Shown: positions 38,001-48,900 of the stretch, one piece after another
How the letters are laid out: each line of letters starts with the position of its first letter
Numbering within the stretch: position 1 is the stretch's first letter
Assembly: GCA_006937955.1 (NCBI GenBank)
Contig: SSNP01000040.1
Span: forward strand, 2,196,051-2,260,050
DNA: 64,000 nucleotides
Direction: 5' to 3'
DNA from: Pachypanchax playfairii
Lineage: Eukaryota; Chordata; Actinopteri; Cyprinodontiformes; Aplocheilidae
The notes under the pieces: generated by a model
Told to the model about the DNA's origin: nothing
Database searches by the model: none
The model's input: the letters and a program-made list of their open reading frames with translations, nothing else
Position numbers and translations under genes: made by a program

Positions 38001-39267
38001 GTCTACCACAACGAACACACTGAAGGTTTTACCTTTAACTTCACCCTGGAGAACCAGATCCATAAAAATGGCCTCTTCGTTAATGACCAGTAAGATACCA
38101 AAGAATCTATATGTTCTGAGTTATTTACACGTGATTTAGAACCCTGCTGTTTCTAAATAAATATGTGAATGTCAGTCAAGCTCTCATAACATGTTTCCTG
38201 CTCAGTTTCGTCAGTATGAAGCTGAAGTCCGTCACCTTTGTTGACTCCACGTTTCGTAATTGTTACTTCGACGATGTGACGTCGGTCGGCTCTTACTTCC
38301 GGAACTGTACTTTTATTGATTCATTCTTTTTTAACACGGGTAAGAAATTAAAATTTAAAATCATAAAACTCAGTCAAACTGTTAGGAAACAGTTTCAACA
38401 TGCATTTAGCATTTCTTAAAAAAGCAAAAGTTTCTAATTAATGTGCAGTTTTCAAGACAAAGTCCGATCACGGATGTATTTCAGGTAATTTGGAAAAGAC
38501 TTGCACAGTTTTTCTTCTCATGATTTTTCTTCTTCTCTTTGCAGATATCTACGAATCTAAGTTAATCGATGGCACCGAGTTGATTAATAGCACTTTCACT
38601 CACAACAAGACGGGATGCCAGATGACGTTTGACGATGACTACAGTGCCTACTGGGTTTACTTCATCAACTTCCTGGGCACATTGGCGGTTCTACCTGGTA
38701 ACATTGTATCTGCACTTCTCATGGACAAAATCGGACGTCTCTCCATGTTGGGTAAGGAATATAAAGGATGAGTGACGTCATTGTTCAGTTTTAAATGGTC
38801 ACTGATCTTTATAACGTTGGCTTATTGTTCATGTCCTTCAGGTGGATCCATGATTCTTTCAGGGATCAGCTGTTTTTTTCTGTGGTTTGGTACGAGTGAG
38901 TCCATGATGATCTTTATGTTGTGCCTTTATAACGGTCTGAGCATTTCTGCCTGGAACTCTCTGGATGTGGTCACTACAGAGTCCTTCCCCACTGTCAGGA
39001 GGTAAGAAGACAAACACAATTTTATTTAAAATGAGATGTTTTTAAATGTTTTTTAAATACTTTCTTGATGTGCGTCTCTCCAGGGGAACTGGTTTTGGGT
39101 TCTGTAATGCCTTGTGTAAACTGGCTGCAGTCATGGGGAACCTGATTTTTGGTTCTCTTGTTGGCATCACCAAGGCGGTCCCTATCCTCATGGCTTCGTC
39201 TGTGCTCGTCGGAGGAGGCCTGGTCGGGCTGCGGCTGCCTGACACCCGAGCAAATGTCCTCATGTAG
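21957..39267 (+). CDS. sv2c: Synaptic vesicle glycoprotein 2C, complete coding region
   Basis: Twelve coding exons: 21957-22551, 29283-29463, 30355-30506, 35778-35911, 36338-36427, 37386-37496, 37587-37675, 37925-38089, 38206-38339, 38545-38751, 38842-39001 and 39084-39267 (TAG). They total 2202 bases, or 733 residues (human about 727). SV2 proteins are 12-helix major-facilitator-like glycoproteins of synaptic vesicles that modulate calcium-triggered release. Visible parts are an acidic cytoplasmic N-terminus (about 1-150, with EGHDDEDEIYEGEYQGIPS), helix 1 (LVLGLALMSDGVEVFVVGFV), the MFS loop motif DKLGRRQ, the PESPRF motif (about 347), the large luminal loop (about 470-575), and the C-terminus LPDTRANVLM. 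The 2C paralogue is chosen from the N-terminus (MEDTYNNRTSLVKGAK) and from position between poc5 and iqgap2. Confidence 0.97.
25401..25520. repeat. Ten-base minisatellite
   Basis: Twelve consecutive units close to CTGTRTGGGK, several identical. Its G-rich strand lies on the sv2c sense strand within an intron. Confidence 0.9.
28020..28215 (-). mobile_element. tRNA-derived SINE copy, minus orientation
   Basis: Read on the minus strand: a B-box-like GGGTTCGATC near 28170-28180, a body with TCCTTGGGCAAGATACTGAA, and a tail GAGGATCAATAAAAGTATC ending in (ATCA)n. Head, body and tail match the copy at about 48.15-48.39 kb, so the two belong to one family. Boundaries are approximate. Confidence 0.65.
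29464..30354 (+). other. sv2c intron, nothing notable
   Basis: AT-rich intron without recognisable elements. Confidence 0.6.
31500..31534. repeat. (GT)n microsatellite
   Basis: About 17 GT units. Confidence 0.97.
31637..31718. repeat. (CA)n microsatellite
   Basis: About 40 CA units with one TA interruption near the end. Confidence 0.97.
31719..31988. repeat. Interspersed repeat with telomere-like CTAACCCTAA stretches
   Basis: Begins TGTGTTTTGTTATCCTTATG, contains CCATTGACTTCC and several CTAACCCTAA-like variants, and ends with a GGTCCCCACAAG block beside another (CA)n array. I recognise this arrangement from many teleost genomes, but I cannot give the family name. Confidence 0.55.
31990..32054. 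repeat. (CA)n microsatellite
   Basis: About 32 AC units, followed by degenerate CA-rich sequence. Confidence 0.97.
38206..38751 (+). other. Exons encoding the sv2c luminal loop with pentapeptide repeats
   Basis: The exons 38206-38339 and 38545-38751 (see the sv2c entry) encode a run with F or Y every five residues (VTFVDSTFRNCYFDDV, then NCTFIDSFF), the right-handed beta-helix of SV2 luminal domain 4. Two adjacent sequons, NST and NKT, precede TGCQMTFDDDYSAYW. In mammals this domain is the protein docking site of botulinum neurotoxin A. Confidence 0.85.
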
Positions 39268-41600
39268 CATCACTGAGATCCTCTGAGTCTTCAAGGAAAC
39301 CCTCAGATCCTTAGAGTACAGAGTGCAAGAGACTTGGTTCATACAATAATCACATTTCATCGACATACATAAAATGAAACAATCTTTTCACAACGTGCTT
39401 ATTGCTTCATCACACAAATTAGTCACAACATTTCACAAGACCAGGATGGATATCTGGTGCTGAGGCTTCATCATATCAGATGGTACACGGTTGAACCCTG
39501 AAGCTTTTAATATTGATACGGTCTTATTAAGACAAGCCAGATGGGGAGAAAAGAGAAAAACAAGCTGTAATGAGCACAACCAACCTGCTGTGTGACGACG
39601 CAGGGAATACACGATCAGACAGAGCGAACTCATTGACAGCTGGCTCACCCACGAGTGCAGAAAGCCATCGTATAAAAACAAATCCAAAGTGTTAAATTGA
39701 GTAGGTAAACCTGCATGTGCAAATAAACAGGGATCACATGTTGTTTTTACCCCGCGCTTGCGTTACACTGTCAACTCGATACTGCAGTTACACGACATTT
39801 ACTCCGACATCTGTAACCTTTCAAAGCAGATCATTCAGATAGGACCAAGCCCTTTGCATTACTGACCCAAACTTGAATTGAAAAGGCCATACTGTAAAAA
39901 AAAAAAAAAAATAAAGTAAGTATTTTCTTGTACCAATAATAGTGTGAGATATGCTGAAGCTGACGATCAGAGTAAAAGCTGGAGTGGTAACTGTTTTGTT
40001 TTGTCCACATGTGGATATTTTCCTTCCCTGTGACGAGCTGTGTGTTAAAACCTGCATCTTCATGCTGCTTCTTCCTTTTTTAAATATTGAATGGCCTTTT
40101 TTAATGTGCCTCTCCTTCACTGGAACGGCCTGGCCGCGGTCACGAGCCGTCCAAAAGTCACGAGTAACAGATGGGAAATTTAATAAAAAAAGAAGAGAAG
40201 ATGAAAAAGAACTAAAAACAAAACAATGATCCAGATGTTTTCTATGTGTGTGTGATCTGTGGAGTGAATTTAGTTCAATTTCTGTGTTTTTTTTTTTTAA
40301 GTTGAATATATTTTCTAATGAATTTTATGACTATGTTTAACTTTATCCCAAAACATGTCTAACTATTTATTTATTTGCCATTTTAAGTCTGTCAGTGTGT
40401 TTGTGAGACACATTTTCAATGGAAAGAAAAAAATTGATTTTGATTAAAACCTTTTGTCATTATTTATTCTTGAATACACGACTGAGACCTTATTGCTCAC
40501 TTTTCAATATAAAACAGCAGTGAGTTAATAATTAATCCTCATGGGATCATGTAGCAGTTTGTTTTATTTCTTTATTATTTTAACATTTCAGATGCTCTCA
40601 GTCGGGTTTAATTTGTGTATTTTTCTGCATGTTGTTGTATTTGTGGTGTCAGTGATGTAGATGCTTGTTTCGTCCATGAACTGCTCCTTCAAATCAAAAA
40701 CAAACAATGTGTGATTCATTCCAAAGCCTTCAGCTTTTCCTATAAAATCAGATGAAAAGATAATGTGATGTGTGGTGCTATTGCTCAGCAGATAGTTTTT
40801 GATCCCATGTTTTCAACTTTTTTGGACCAAGACTAAAGATTCTAAATAAAATGCTTTCCCGTCACGCTGAGCGCCGCCGACTGCAGCCGGATCTTGTTGG
40901 ATATGTTCAGATTCTGGATAGTTAATGGCAGGTCGAACTGAGGAATAACATAACCTGTCACATCTGAGGTATTTGATGTAAATGTGCTGTATTTTTGTGT
41001 GTGTTTCTGAGAAAAAAGACACATGGAGAGTATTGTAGGTGTGTATGAATCTCCATGCATAAAGTGGAGACATAAATGTAAATATCATGTAAATATCAAA
41101 GATAATATGAGTAGCACTCTGGGTTCAATGTGTAAAAGCTGTTTCTGATTCTCTCAAACTTTAATGTACATGTTGTGTGTCCTTTTCTTTTACCTGCTGC
41201 TGTTGTGTGTGTGTGTGTGTGTGAGCACAAACTTGCATGTGTGTCAGAAAACTTACATTCCTTTGTGCTTAACTTTGTGTTCTTACAGTAAACGATCTTG
41301 GCAGAACGAAACGGCAAATCAAGATTTTTGTTGTGAGAAATTTTGAATGTATCACTCATGTGGGTTCTGTTGATCCATTTTAATGGAGGTTTGTCTGAAG
41401 TACAGGGAAGGTTAAGTTGTAAATATTAATGTGAAGGACCTGACTGATGTGTGTTTTCAGAGGTCTAAACGTGTGAAACTATTTGAGTAAATATTTGCCA
41501 AATGATGCCCCGTTCCATTAGACATCTGTGAGATGGGGACTGCAGACTGATCTGCTTCTGAACATATGCAGTAAAATAAAAGTCACGTTATGAAACAAAC
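39268..41600 (+). other. Probable sv2c 3' UTR
   Basis: No coding sequence. AT-rich, with an AU-rich element (ATTTATTTATTT, 40365-40376) and three Pumilio-type TGTAAATA sites (41077, 41088 and 41418). An AATAAA at 41575-41580 is a good candidate end, but earlier hexamers exist, so the length is uncertain. Confidence 0.5.
41575..41580 (+). terminator. Candidate sv2c poly(A) signal
   Basis: AATAAA followed by a T-rich stretch 30-45 bases downstream. Chosen as the last strong signal before the next gene. Confidence 0.4.
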
Positions 41601-42780
41601 AATGCTGAGCTTTTATTTTACATCATTTTAGGTTTGACTACTTTTTCATAAATTAGCCTTTTACAAATGTTCATTCCTTTATATGATTTATTCAGAACAG
41701 ATCTCACAGTTTCAAGCGAATACAGTAATGCACATTTTTAAAACAATTTTTTTTTCTGTTCATTGCCTGATTTACTTTTCCAGATGAATATTTTCATTTG
41801 TATAATTACCTGTTTAAATTACTTTAGATTTAGTGCCATAAAAACTGCTAATAATTCAGCATAATGAAAAGTGCAAGTTTATGTCTGTTGAAAAGTTGTA
41901 TCTAAATTTTCAGTTTTATTCATCTATTTTTTTTAACTCTTAGATCAACTAGATCAAAGTCACAAACTGATATGAATGAAACATTTTACATGCTGTTAAA
42001 AACAACCTGTACATAGGTGATCGCAAAATTAAATGATGCTGTCACCTAGTGGCTAAAATTAAGAACTGAAATTATTCCTGTGACCTACAGTTTATATTCC
42101 AGTCAGAAGGTTCATATGGGAACAAAATGCTTCAAAGTTATACAGAAAAAACAAAACAAAAAAACAACTACGTCATAATGTTTAAAGTCAGTTAATTCAT
42201 TGCATCATGAAATTATCAGATTGGTGTTTATATATTTTAAAATCAGCAATTGGTTAATATTAAACATTAATATTTTGATAAACGTCCTTTTTCACGTTTG
42301 CAGGGAAACATGTCACTTATGGTGCATCTTTAATATGTTTTTTGAGTCAAAGTGACCTTCAGTGGGATAATTTGAAACTGAAGTTACATTTGTACAATAT
42401 TTGAACCCCAAATTGATTTGATTCGACCAAAACCCAAATTGAAATAAAACGTGAAAGCTGTTAAATGAAATCAGTTACGTGATATTATTGAAATAAAACA
42501 AAAATAACACCATTGTGAATTGAAGAGAAATCAGAAGACATTGTTATGGGGAGGCGGTGGATGTGGCTGCAGTACCACTGTCTGACCAGCAGGTGGTGCT
42601 AAGTGTGCAAGTCTCTGTCCCATCAGTTGGTTCATGTGAGCGTCGCCGATTCAAAGATAACAGCAGGAGCTGTTTGGTTAGGACGCACGCAGAAGAAGTG
42701 CACACCATGGGGGTTGGCCGCGACAAGTTACAGCTGACACTTTCATGAAACGGTTGGAAACAGTTTGGCTTTGTTTCCGG
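41601..42780. other. Intergenic DNA between sv2c and iqgap2
   Basis: AT-rich up to 42.5 kb, then more GC-rich towards the iqgap2 start. A CTCF-like site lies at 42586-42599. No ORF of interest was seen. Confidence 0.5.
42586..42599 (+). promoter_or_regulatory. CTCF-like site near the iqgap2 promoter
   Basis: CCAGCAGGTGGTGC matches the CTCF core CCASYAGRKGGCRS at 13 of 14 positions. It lies about 300 bases upstream of the iqgap2 ATG. Confidence 0.35.
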
Positions 42781-42901
42781 TGTTTACCTCCACAATATAC
42801 TCCACTACTTCTTCAGTTAACCTGAGAGACTGCGACGTTAGCTAGTTGACTGAAGTTATTTCCAGTTCAGTCGAGTTTACAAGTGGAGGAAACGAGGCAG
42901 G

Positions 42902-45900
42902 ATGTACCATGAAGAAACCACGACGCGACAGAAGCCACGTTATGGAAGTAAGTAACAAACTTCTCGGCGGGTTTGTAAAACTGTCCGCGTTAAACGGAAG
43001 CTTTACGTGGCTGCGTGTTTTGCGTCCAGATGGTGCGTGATGAGCAGCAGGTGGGTCTCCTGCACCTGGCTGCACATTTACAGCTGTGATTCTCTAGAAC
43101 TCCTTATGGTACAAGAAGAAATGAAGAATACTCTGGTAGAGTGAAGAAATTGGATAAAACACACTTTGATTAGTTGTCTTCAGGTGTTTTATGTGAACCT
43201 GAAGCCAAAACACCTTAATTTCTACACATCAGGCCTTTTCACACAGGTTAACCATTAACTTCAGGTTTCTACTGAAATCTGCAAACTGACTAAAGAATGT
43301 TATTGAGTAAACTGATAAGATTTCCTAAAAGTAGCAAAGTGCAGCTTCATCAGCTGGATCAATTGTCATCAATACTTAAAAAAACCCAAAGCAGTTTTTC
43401 ACATGATCAAACAAAATACCCTGTAAATCTACAAAATAACATAGACTATTACTGCAGTACGTTTGCATATTAACTTTATAATGTTGGACAAAATCCAAAT
43501 AGAATTCAGTTTTTTGGATTTATGATTGTCCTGAGTCTTGTTCTCCTGTAAAGAAAAATCAAAGGTTACAGCAGAAACAAACTCCATGAGTCATAATCAC
43601 AGCGATTCACTTCAGTGATCCCGTGACACACAAAAGCAACAAAATCATCCTGGTAGTTAAATATAATGGCATGCAGACGGACTCTTCCAGGAAGTGTGTA
43701 ACAAGGTTGGTAAAAATGGCTGCACTGATGCAGCAGGGACCGCCAGCTGTCATCGTCCATCGCCTCATCTGCACACTAGGGGTCTCTCAGACGCCCAGGT
43801 AACGTGCTGCTGAGAGTCGTGCAAAACATCTCGACTAAGTGGTAGAATAGTTGTGCATTTTTTTATGTGAGGACTTTATATCAGTGAAATTTAAGGCACG
43901 TGTCTGTTGTGTGAGCAGAATTTAATGTGGTTCCACTGGAAGGTGAAGAAACGAAACATTCAGCTTAGCCTCGTAAACACCAGATGATTTGAGTTTATTC
44001 TCATGTCCCACAGATGAACATTCTAAACGCCAACTCACATACAGTCATGGACCAAAGTTTTGAGAAGACACAAATGTTGGTTTTCACAAAGTTTGCAGCT
44101 TCAGTGTTTTTAGAACTTTGTGTCAGTTGTTTCTGTATTGAAGTTTAATTATAAGCATAAGACAATCCTTTTTCATATGTCCCAAATAATCAGAAAAGAC
44201 CTGCAGAACATCAGTCTGTCCCGGATTGTTTTTTTTTTTTTTTTTTTTTTTTGAGAGAAGCAGTTTCTTTGCTGCCCTTTTAACACCAGACCATCTTCCA
44301 AAAGCCTTCACCTCACTGTGCATGCAGATGTTCTCACACCTGCCTGTCGCCATTCCTGAGCAGCTCTGTGCTGGTGGCAGTCTGATCCCACAGCTGGATC
44401 ATCTTTAGAAGATGGTCCTGGTGCTTGCTGGACTTTCTTGAGCACCCTGAAGCATCACCCTCCTTTTAACACATCCAGTCTGTTATTCTACCTCAGTCAG
44501 CATGACATCATGATCTCCAGCCTCGTGCTCATCAACATTGTCACCTGTTAGTGAGAAGATTATTGAAATGACTGTGCCCGAAGGTTTCACTCAGCCAGAA
44601 ATACAGAGATTTGATTGGATAGGACTGGAGGTGAGACGTGTTGGAGATGAGTTAGTTAATCAAACAAGCTGTTTAGGTTCTTTATTCATGGAGTGAGACC
44701 ACTACTTCATGGCAGCCCTCACCTTTTCTCCTCTGGACAATCTGAAAGGAGATTCATGAGAGAAAAGGACTTTAGTCTGGTCCTCAGCAGTGCCATCACT
44801 GCGTTTCACTGATAATCCATCTGTCCTTGATGTTTGTCTTGGAGAAGCTTCTTTTCTGTTCCTCTTGACACCAGACCGTCTTCCAGAAGTCCTCACCTTA
44901 CTGAGTGTCTCTGCACTGGCAGCGTCCTCATCCTGCAGCTGAATCAACATCAGGAGACGCTAGTTGTTGTTGTCTTGACTATCTTGGGCACAAATACAGT
45001 GGAAATACTTTTTGTTTGTTTTATCACAAAAAACAACTTCACTAATAATCGTAATTCGTCTGAACACTGTTCATAAAAAAAAATTGTGTCAATCTCAAAG
45101 ATCTCTTATTGTTTGAGATGATCAACTTGGTTCATTCAGATGAATAAACTTTGCTCTGTACAGTAGATGTTTGTGTGGTTACAAAACGTGACATGTTAGA
45201 TGCTAACGGAACAATTCTCCTTCAGTTAAAAAGCTTTAACTGTAGCGAGTATGTCAGCACAGAAAACCATGACCAGACTTTGAATCTGCTTGTTTTTTGC
45301 AGCTATTGAGGATGACGAGAGGCTGTCAGCGGAGGAGATGGATGAGAGGAGGCGACAGAACATCGCCTACGAGTACCTGTGTCACCTAGAGGAGGCCAAA
45401 CGGTATGACGAGGGGAGAAATGGGGTAAAAATAACTGTTAACAATAGCAAATGATGTCCCTACAAGTTAAAGACAGCAGCTTTATTCTAACAGTTTGTCT
45501 CTATGTTGGCTGGTTGAGCGTGTGTGAGGTGTGTTCTTGTTTAATCTTTAACTGTTTGGGTGTTTAATGCGTGTTCCTGCAGGGAGTGGCTGAGAAGCTG
45601 AAAACAATGTAAACGTTAAACAGACGCAGCAGCATGTGATTAAACATTTTGTTATAGTCAGACATGTCTGTGAAAGACGTGGAGTTGCTGTTGGTCCCCC
45701 GAGGTTCATCTCATAGTTTAAATAATAACCTAAAAAAGCAAATGTTATTTTAAAAACAGCAGAAATTGAGTGCATCATTACGAGTTCTGTTTGAACTAAA
45801 CCACTTCCTGTCTTCTTCACGAGAGCATCCTACTGCACAGGAAGGAACAGGAAGTGTGATCATGCCTCTTTTTGCACTCTGATTTTTGTCACACCCACTT

Positions 45901-48900
45901 CGTGCCACCGATTTCTCTCTGGGATTCGTCATATATTCTCACATTCTCTCGCTTCTCGCAGTTTTCAGCATTCCTACTTCCATTTGGGTGTTTCCTGTTT
46001 CCTCCTGCAGGTGTTTGTTTGTCAGGTGAACTGACAGTCTGACTCTGAGGTCTAGCTGACCAACATTATTTGCTTATGTCACAGGATAGTAAGGCTTTAC
46101 AAGCAGATTCAGACATCCATCATAATCACTTCTAGATTATGACACTTTTTATGGAACACTTGTAAAACTTCAGCTGCACAGAAGCCGTGCAGTGAAAACA
46201 CTCTGTAGTGAAAGGTTGACTTGAAAGTAATCACTTTTATTTCTCACTTTCACTTCTTTTACTACTTTCCTGTAAATTGTGGAATGAAACCTGCATTCTG
46301 TGAAATGAGGATTAAAATAGAACCATTATTAAAGCTGTAAGCCACAGAGTGTCAGGGATTAGGTTCAGGTCTCAGAGGTCTGGGGCTATAAATCAGGATT
46401 TATAGTTGGTAAGCTAATTTATCCACAGTGACTTATTGTATTGACTTGTAGCACAAAGTGTCACGGTAAATAAATCCAGATAAGCACCCACCTTAAGGTT
46501 AAAGAGGTCCTTCCATTAAAAACGGTTTTTCTGAGGTTTCTGTTGAATATTTTAGCTCCACAGGTGTTCTTACCTTCATAGTGGGTGTGAAAACAGGTCA
46601 ACAACTTCTCTTTCAGTTTTAATCTCTCAAACTACGCAGGTGGCAATAACACTCGAGTTCTCCCGAGTCCGAACGGCCTGTATCTGTTTCGTCACAACTC
46701 CTTTGTTCGTTAGTATTCATCAGCTCCCGCAGTTGAAACCACGCCTAGCATGCTGCTGGCTAAAAGCTGTAGCATAAGACGTAGCAAGCATGAAGTGAGA
46801 ACGTCTGACGTTGCCATTCGCGGCGGGACAGGAAACAGTATTCTTTGCTCTCATAGGCTAGTTTGTTAGCCAATCTGACACCCGCAAATTCTCATAATGA
46901 ATATGAATGAGCTGCTGCCGAAGCCTGACAGAAGGAGCCGGAACAACCCGAATTTTAATGCAGACAGATTGAAAGGTCTGTTAATCAGTGTTTCCTGACA
47001 TTTTTTAGATATAAAATGTTTCATATTACACGTTAATACTTAAGAAATAACCACAAAGTCCTGAAATTTGTATGAAATGGCCTCTTTAAGGCAGTTTGGG
47101 AGACGTGTGACGGATCTAATTGACGTCATTCTCCACTTTATTTATCAATTTATGGAGGAATGAATCGAATCAGATGTTTTCAGAATCAACTCGAAGGTAC
47201 AGTGTGCTACTAGCATGTAACATGTTTTGTTGCTTTGTGTTGGGTTAGTTCAGATACGTAGAGGTCAGATTCTGTGTGTTAGTATTAGTTCCTTTAGAAG
47301 AATTTGCCTCGTGGTTTTTTTGTAGAGAAGTGAAGGCTGACCACCTCCATTTGAGCTGATTAGAAGCTGTAAACCACACTGACTAAAATGTTTGTCTGTG
47401 AGATACAACGTTCACATGGCCATCAACACCTTCAGAGATCAGAGTTAAATTTCTTAGTTTTATCAGCTTGAACTCATGAGTGATGAGGGTGCTGTGCATC
47501 AACAAGCATGGATTGATCTGAGTAGCTGTCAGATTTCTGAGACTTTCTTTACTCTCCTACTAACAAACCCAGATGAGATATTTTTTCACTGCAGGTACAG
47601 GAACGATTACTAATAGAAACGTCTCAGAGGCTGAGTTTTAAATATAATGTGTCCATCTGTGACCTCGAGATGGTTGTAAACTCTTTCCTCATGAGGGGGG
47701 TTTGTAATTTAGAGTTTAACATTCCTTCATACGTCCTGATGTGTTCTAGGATTAAAGTCTATTCTCCGTGTGAGAAACGGCACTGAGTCACAGCTGGAAA
47801 ATGGCCAATGGAACATATTTTTTTTTATGTAGTGCTGACATAGTCACATTTCTTTTAACCAATCACTTTGTACTTATAGAGCTGAGCGTAGGATGCGCCG
47901 GTGCCTCAGTAAAAAAGGTTTGCAGGCTGGTGCAGTAAAACATTTTTAATGAATTTCTTTTCATTTGTTAATCAAATGCACAGACCTTGTTTTTCCTCTC
48001 TGAATGATTCAGGTCAGGTTCCTGTTTTCAGCTCGTGGGCTGCAGGTTTGTAGAGTCGATAACATACAGCTTCTTTTAACCAGCAGGTCAACGCTACACC
48101 ACAAAATCTAGTTTTAAATATGCAAAAAGAATCATGTTTAGACATATTTTTAGATGTGGAGGCGGTCTTAGCCTATTGGGGAGGGAGATCACCCTTCGAT
48201 TGGTAGGTGGGGGTTCGATCCCGAGTCCCGGCAGAGGCTACGTGTTGAAGTATCCTTGGGCAAGATACTGAACCCCAAAACACCCTACAACATGCAGCGT
48301 TCTGCTAATCCGGGAGATGAGGATGGGTTAAATGCAGAGAACTAGTTTCCCAATAGGATCAGTAAAGCATAAATACTTACAATTTTTAGAACGTTTCTCA
48401 GCAACATCACAAATAAAAATATATATGAATGTGATCTTTAATTTCTACATGTCAAATGTCACCTTATGGAGATGTTATATTTTATGTATTTCTGGCCATT
48501 TTTGTCACTTTTCAGGCATGAAAGAAGGATTGTGGACATATTTTACATCAAACACTGAATTAGTGCCTGAGTCACAGAAGACTCCATTAACCTCTGGTAA
48601 CTTAAAACATCTATACTATTAATCTGAGTAACAGATGTCTGTGTTTATTTATTCTTCTTTAAATCTCCTTTGTTTTTGCTCCAACATTTATAATTAAAAT
48701 ATCATTTAATACCGTGGTTACAGTTCTATGTTTATTCATAAAATTGTAAATATGCAAATGTTTGTATTTGTCGTTTGGAAGTTTTAAATACACAATCAAG
48801 ATATATTTAACGTAAACAAACATTATCAAATACAATAATAACAACAAAAAGAGGAAGAGAATGTAAATGAAGATAGTTAATAACCCATGATCATAATATG

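Noticed and set aside
38490..38771. ORF starting MEKTCTVFLLMIFLLLF as a separate secreted protein
   Set aside because: The hydrophobic start is the pyrimidine-rich 3' end of an intron read in frame with the sv2c exon at 38545.
42908..42946. Alternative iqgap2 start (MKKPRRDRSHVME)
   Set aside because: It is in the other frame, reaching the next exon out of phase, whereas the ATG at 42902 continues into the conserved coding sequence.
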